From JANQEA01 sp964530075 (lineage in GTDB: Bacteria; Bipolaricaulota; Bipolaricaulia; UBA7950; UBA9294), in the NCBI GenBank assembly GCA_964530075.1, contig CAZGXU010000049.1, forward strand, positions 1 through 15,458: a DNA stretch of 15,458 bases, read 5' to 3'. The notes beneath the pieces were generated by a model, which was not told the DNA's origin, searched no databases, and saw nothing but the letters and a program-made list of their open reading frames with translations. A program made the position numbers and the translations under genes. Shown in pieces: positions 14,104-15,458 of this stretch; positions within the stretch are counted from its first letter, which is position 1, and the number at the start of each line of letters is the position of its first letter.

Positions 14104-14957
14104 CCGGTCCGGTCACCGATCGTCGCGTCGTCCGCGCGCTGCTGGATGGGACCGGAATCCGTCCGAGCAAGCGGCTGGGGCAGAACTTCCTCGTCGATTC
14201 CGGTGTCCTCGCCGATATCGAGAAGGCCCTCGCGCACCTGCCTCCCGCGACGATCGTTGAGATCGGCCCGGGTCTCGGGGCGGTGACCGAGGTCCTGCTG
14301 CGCTGCGCGCCCGCGGTCGTCGCGGTGGAAGTGGACCGGCGACTCGCCGATCTGCTCGAGGAGCGGCTCGGCCGGAACGACCGACTCAAGGTCCTTCGCA
14401 AGGACATCCTTTCCGTCGACCTTGCCCGCGAGATCGGTGGATGGCCGGTCCACGTCGTCGGGAGCCTCCCCTACCGGATCACGGCGCCGATCCTCAAGTG
14501 GCTGATCGACCAGCGGAGCGCCCTTTCGGGGGCGACGCTGATCACGCAGCGGGAGGTGGCGGAGAAGATCGCCGCCAGCCCCGGCAGGGGCGGCTCGGCG
14601 CTCGGAATCCTCGTCCAGGCCTACGCGGAAGTCGGCGCCGTGCGCAGGATCGACAGGCGGTCCTTCTTCCCCGTCCCGGAGGTCGATTCGACGCTGTGGA
14701 CGATCTCGTTCCGCGAACGGCCGCGGTTCACCGTGAGCGCGGCGGCGTTCTTCCCGACCGTGCGCGCCTTGTACAACGCGCGACGGAAGATGCTCCGCCG
14801 CGCGTTGCGCGATCTCGTCCCGTCGGACGCGGTCGACGCGATTCTCGCGGCGGCGAAGGTCGACGGAAACGTCCGCGGCGAGACGCTCGGTTTCGACGAA
14901 CTCGACCGCCTCGCCCGCGCGGTTGCTGACCTCGCGGGGATCGACGCCGACGGGTGA
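14100..14957 (+). CDS. rsmA: 16S rRNA (adenine-N6,N6) dimethyltransferase RsmA/KsgA
   Basis: Dimethylates the two adjacent adenines in helix 45 near the 3' end of 16S rRNA (A1518/A1519 in E. coli), a late step in small-subunit maturation. 285 residues, usual length. Motifs: KRLGQNFLVD (24-33), SAM motif I VEIGPGLGAVTEVLL (53-67), acidic VAVEVDRRLADLL (74-86), KDILSVD (101-107), motif IV GSLPYRIT (121-128), FFPVPEVDS (189-197) and the C-terminal helical domain with NARRKMLRRAL (226-236). Motif IV has Ser122 where the family normally has Asn (NLPY). The start GTG 14100 overlaps the hydrolase stop as GTGA; an in-frame ATG at 14079 would add seven residues. The Shine-Dalgarno is weak, fitting translational coupling. 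Confidence 0.94.
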   Translation: MTGPVTDRRVVRALLDGTGIRPSKRLGQNFLVDSGVLADIEKALAHLPPATIVEIGPGLGAVTEVLLRCAPAVVAVEVDRRLADLLEERLGRNDRLKVLRKDILSVDLAREIGGWPVHVVGSLPYRITAPILKWLIDQRSALSGATLITQREVAEKIAASPGRGGSALGILVQAYAEVGAVRRIDRRSFFPVPEVDSTLWTISFRERPRFTVSAAAFFPTVRALYNARRKMLRRALRDLVPSDAVDAILAAAKVDGNVRGETLGFDELDRLARAVADLAGIDADG

Positions 14958-15212
14958 GAACGGGGCCGAGACGCCGCGAAGCGACTCTCGAGCGCCGCCC
15001 TGTGGCTCTTTCATCTACTCGATGCATCTTCCGTTTGACCGGCTCGGCCGGAAAGTCGTGACGCGTCTGCCGATGCACGATCCTGCGTCGCATGTCGAGG
15101 TCCAGTCATGGTCGACCGCGTTCGTCGACAGCGTTCGTACGTCGGCCTAGCGAGTCCGAGTCACCGGAAGCGGGATTCCGGGAACAATGTCCCAGAAAGG
15201 GATTTCGGTCCC
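14958..15212. other. Intergenic region upstream of the rRNA promoters
   Basis: About 255 bases after rsmA without a supportable gene. It contains two GTCGAC palindromes near 15113-15131 and a 6-bp hairpin AAGGGA-TTTCGG-TCCCTT (15197-15214) whose right arm runs into the first promoter. No terminator with a U-tract was found after rsmA, and no tRNA or 16S sequence is present. Confidence 0.6.
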
Positions 15213-15241
15213 TTGACAGGACAGGGTCGCTGAGGTACAGT
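15213..15241 (+). promoter_or_regulatory. rRNA promoter P1
   Basis: TTGACA (15213-15218), exactly 17 bases, TACAGT (15236-15241). Perfect -35 and 4/6 -10. First of two tandem promoters ahead of the 23S gene; the second shares the flanking CCTTGACAGG. Confidence 0.75.
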
Positions 15242-15268
15242 CTCCGTCCGCTGCCCCCGAGGGGATCC

Positions 15269-15297
15269 TTGACAGGCCTTGGGGACTGTGTTACGAT
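15269..15297 (+). promoter_or_regulatory. rRNA promoter P2
   Basis: TTGACA (15269-15274), exactly 17 bases, TACGAT (15292-15297). Perfect -35, 4/6 -10, 56 bases downstream of P1. Initiation near 15304 would give a leader of about 55 nt before mature 23S rRNA. Confidence 0.78.
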
Positions 15298-15328
15298 CGA
15301 TCTTTGTGCGCAGCGAAGTCAGCTGTGC

Positions 15329-15340
15329 TGCTCCTTGACA
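15329..15340 (+). promoter_or_regulatory. boxA-like rRNA antitermination element
   Basis: TGCTCCTTGACA closely resembles boxA of rRNA leaders and spacers (E. coli TGCTCTTTAACA; Bacillus TGTTCTTTGAAA), the RNA site bound by NusB-NusE. It lies downstream of both promoters and about 20 bases before the 23S 5' end. A short stem, GCAGC with GCTGC, can form just before it (from about 15310 to 15333). Confidence 0.6.
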
Positions 15341-15359
15341 AGTGAATAGAGTGTGTGCC

Positions 15360-15458
15360 GCATAAGCGCAGTAAGGGCAAACGGTGGACACCTTGGCAGT
15401 CGGAAGCGATGAAGGACGTGGCTAGCTGCGATAAGCCTCGGGGAGCCGCTAAGCAGGC
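15360..15458 (+). rRNA. rrl: 23S ribosomal RNA, 5' end (continues past window)
   Basis: ACGGTGGACACCTTGGCAGT (from 15381) and GCGATGAAGGACGTGGCTAG align with the conserved start of bacterial 23S rRNA, followed by CTGCGATAAGCCTCGGGGAG. Counting back to E. coli position 1 puts the mature 5' end at about 15360, give or take a few bases. The wording is bacterial rather than archaeal. Only about 99 bases are in the window. Confidence 0.95.

Noticed and set aside
15022..15150. 42-residue reading frame between rsmA and the rRNA promoters
   Set aside because: No Shine-Dalgarno, no recognisable sequence, and no support beyond an open frame in GC-rich DNA.
15197..15214. Hairpin AAGGGA-TTTCGG-TCCCTT as rsmA terminator
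   Set aside because: Short stem without a U-tract, 240 bases from the gene and overlapping the P1 -35; probably chance or part of the promoter region.
15335..15363. Third TTGACA as a promoter
   Set aside because: No -10-like hexamer at 16-18 bases, and initiation would fall inside mature 23S. The context fits boxA much better.
1..15458. CRISPR arrays, insertion sequences, prophage or tRNA genes
   Set aside because: No spaced direct repeats, transposase or phage proteins, or tRNA-like cloverleaf sequences were found on reading either strand.

Overview
This window comes from a GC-rich (roughly 60-65% by eye) bacterium. The 5' end of a bacterial-type 23S rRNA, -35/-10 promoters, Shine-Dalgarno sites and many GTG/TTG starts all point to Bacteria. 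Rubredoxin, IscS/IscU and a membrane pyrophosphatase would suit an anaerobic or microaerophilic, energy-limited lifestyle. I cannot name the phylum; an uncultured lineage (something like Bipolaricaulota) is a guess, not a result.

Minus-strand block, positions 1-7002, read right to left. A secreted or membrane-anchored coiled-coil protein (6097-7002) ends at a hairpin terminator (6028-6054). Next comes a tightly coupled operon of a small XRE-type HTH protein, SMC, ScpA, ScpB and a 52-residue rubredoxin. Most joints overlap by 1-4 nt or lie a few bases apart. A second hairpin (1556-1581) and a good promoter (1521-1549) separate this from iscS and iscU; iscU runs off the left edge.

Plus-strand block, positions 7437-15458. 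A TTGCGG-17-TACAAT promoter and a structured leader of about 100 nt precede a K+-dependent membrane pyrophosphatase with the Glu arrangement of Na+-pumping members. A four-gene operon follows: GNAT acetyltransferase, small DUF5808-like protein, ABC-2 ATPase and ABC-2 permease. After it comes an exported alpha/beta hydrolase coupled to rsmA. The right end has two tandem TTGACA promoters, a boxA-like antitermination element and the start of 23S rRNA, with no 16S in front of it.

The most interesting part is the condensin operon. SMC is only 845 residues, with both coiled-coil arms about half the usual length but head and hinge intact. SMC, ScpA and ScpB all carry motif wording that I associate with archaeal homologues, and the smc-scpA-scpB order is also archaeal in style. 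The first gene is a small HTH protein ending in QLSLF, an exact match to the bacterial sliding-clamp binding consensus. A clamp-interacting, DNA-binding partner co-translated with a short-armed condensin is a plausible undescribed link between replication and chromosome organisation, but it rests on sequence reading alone.
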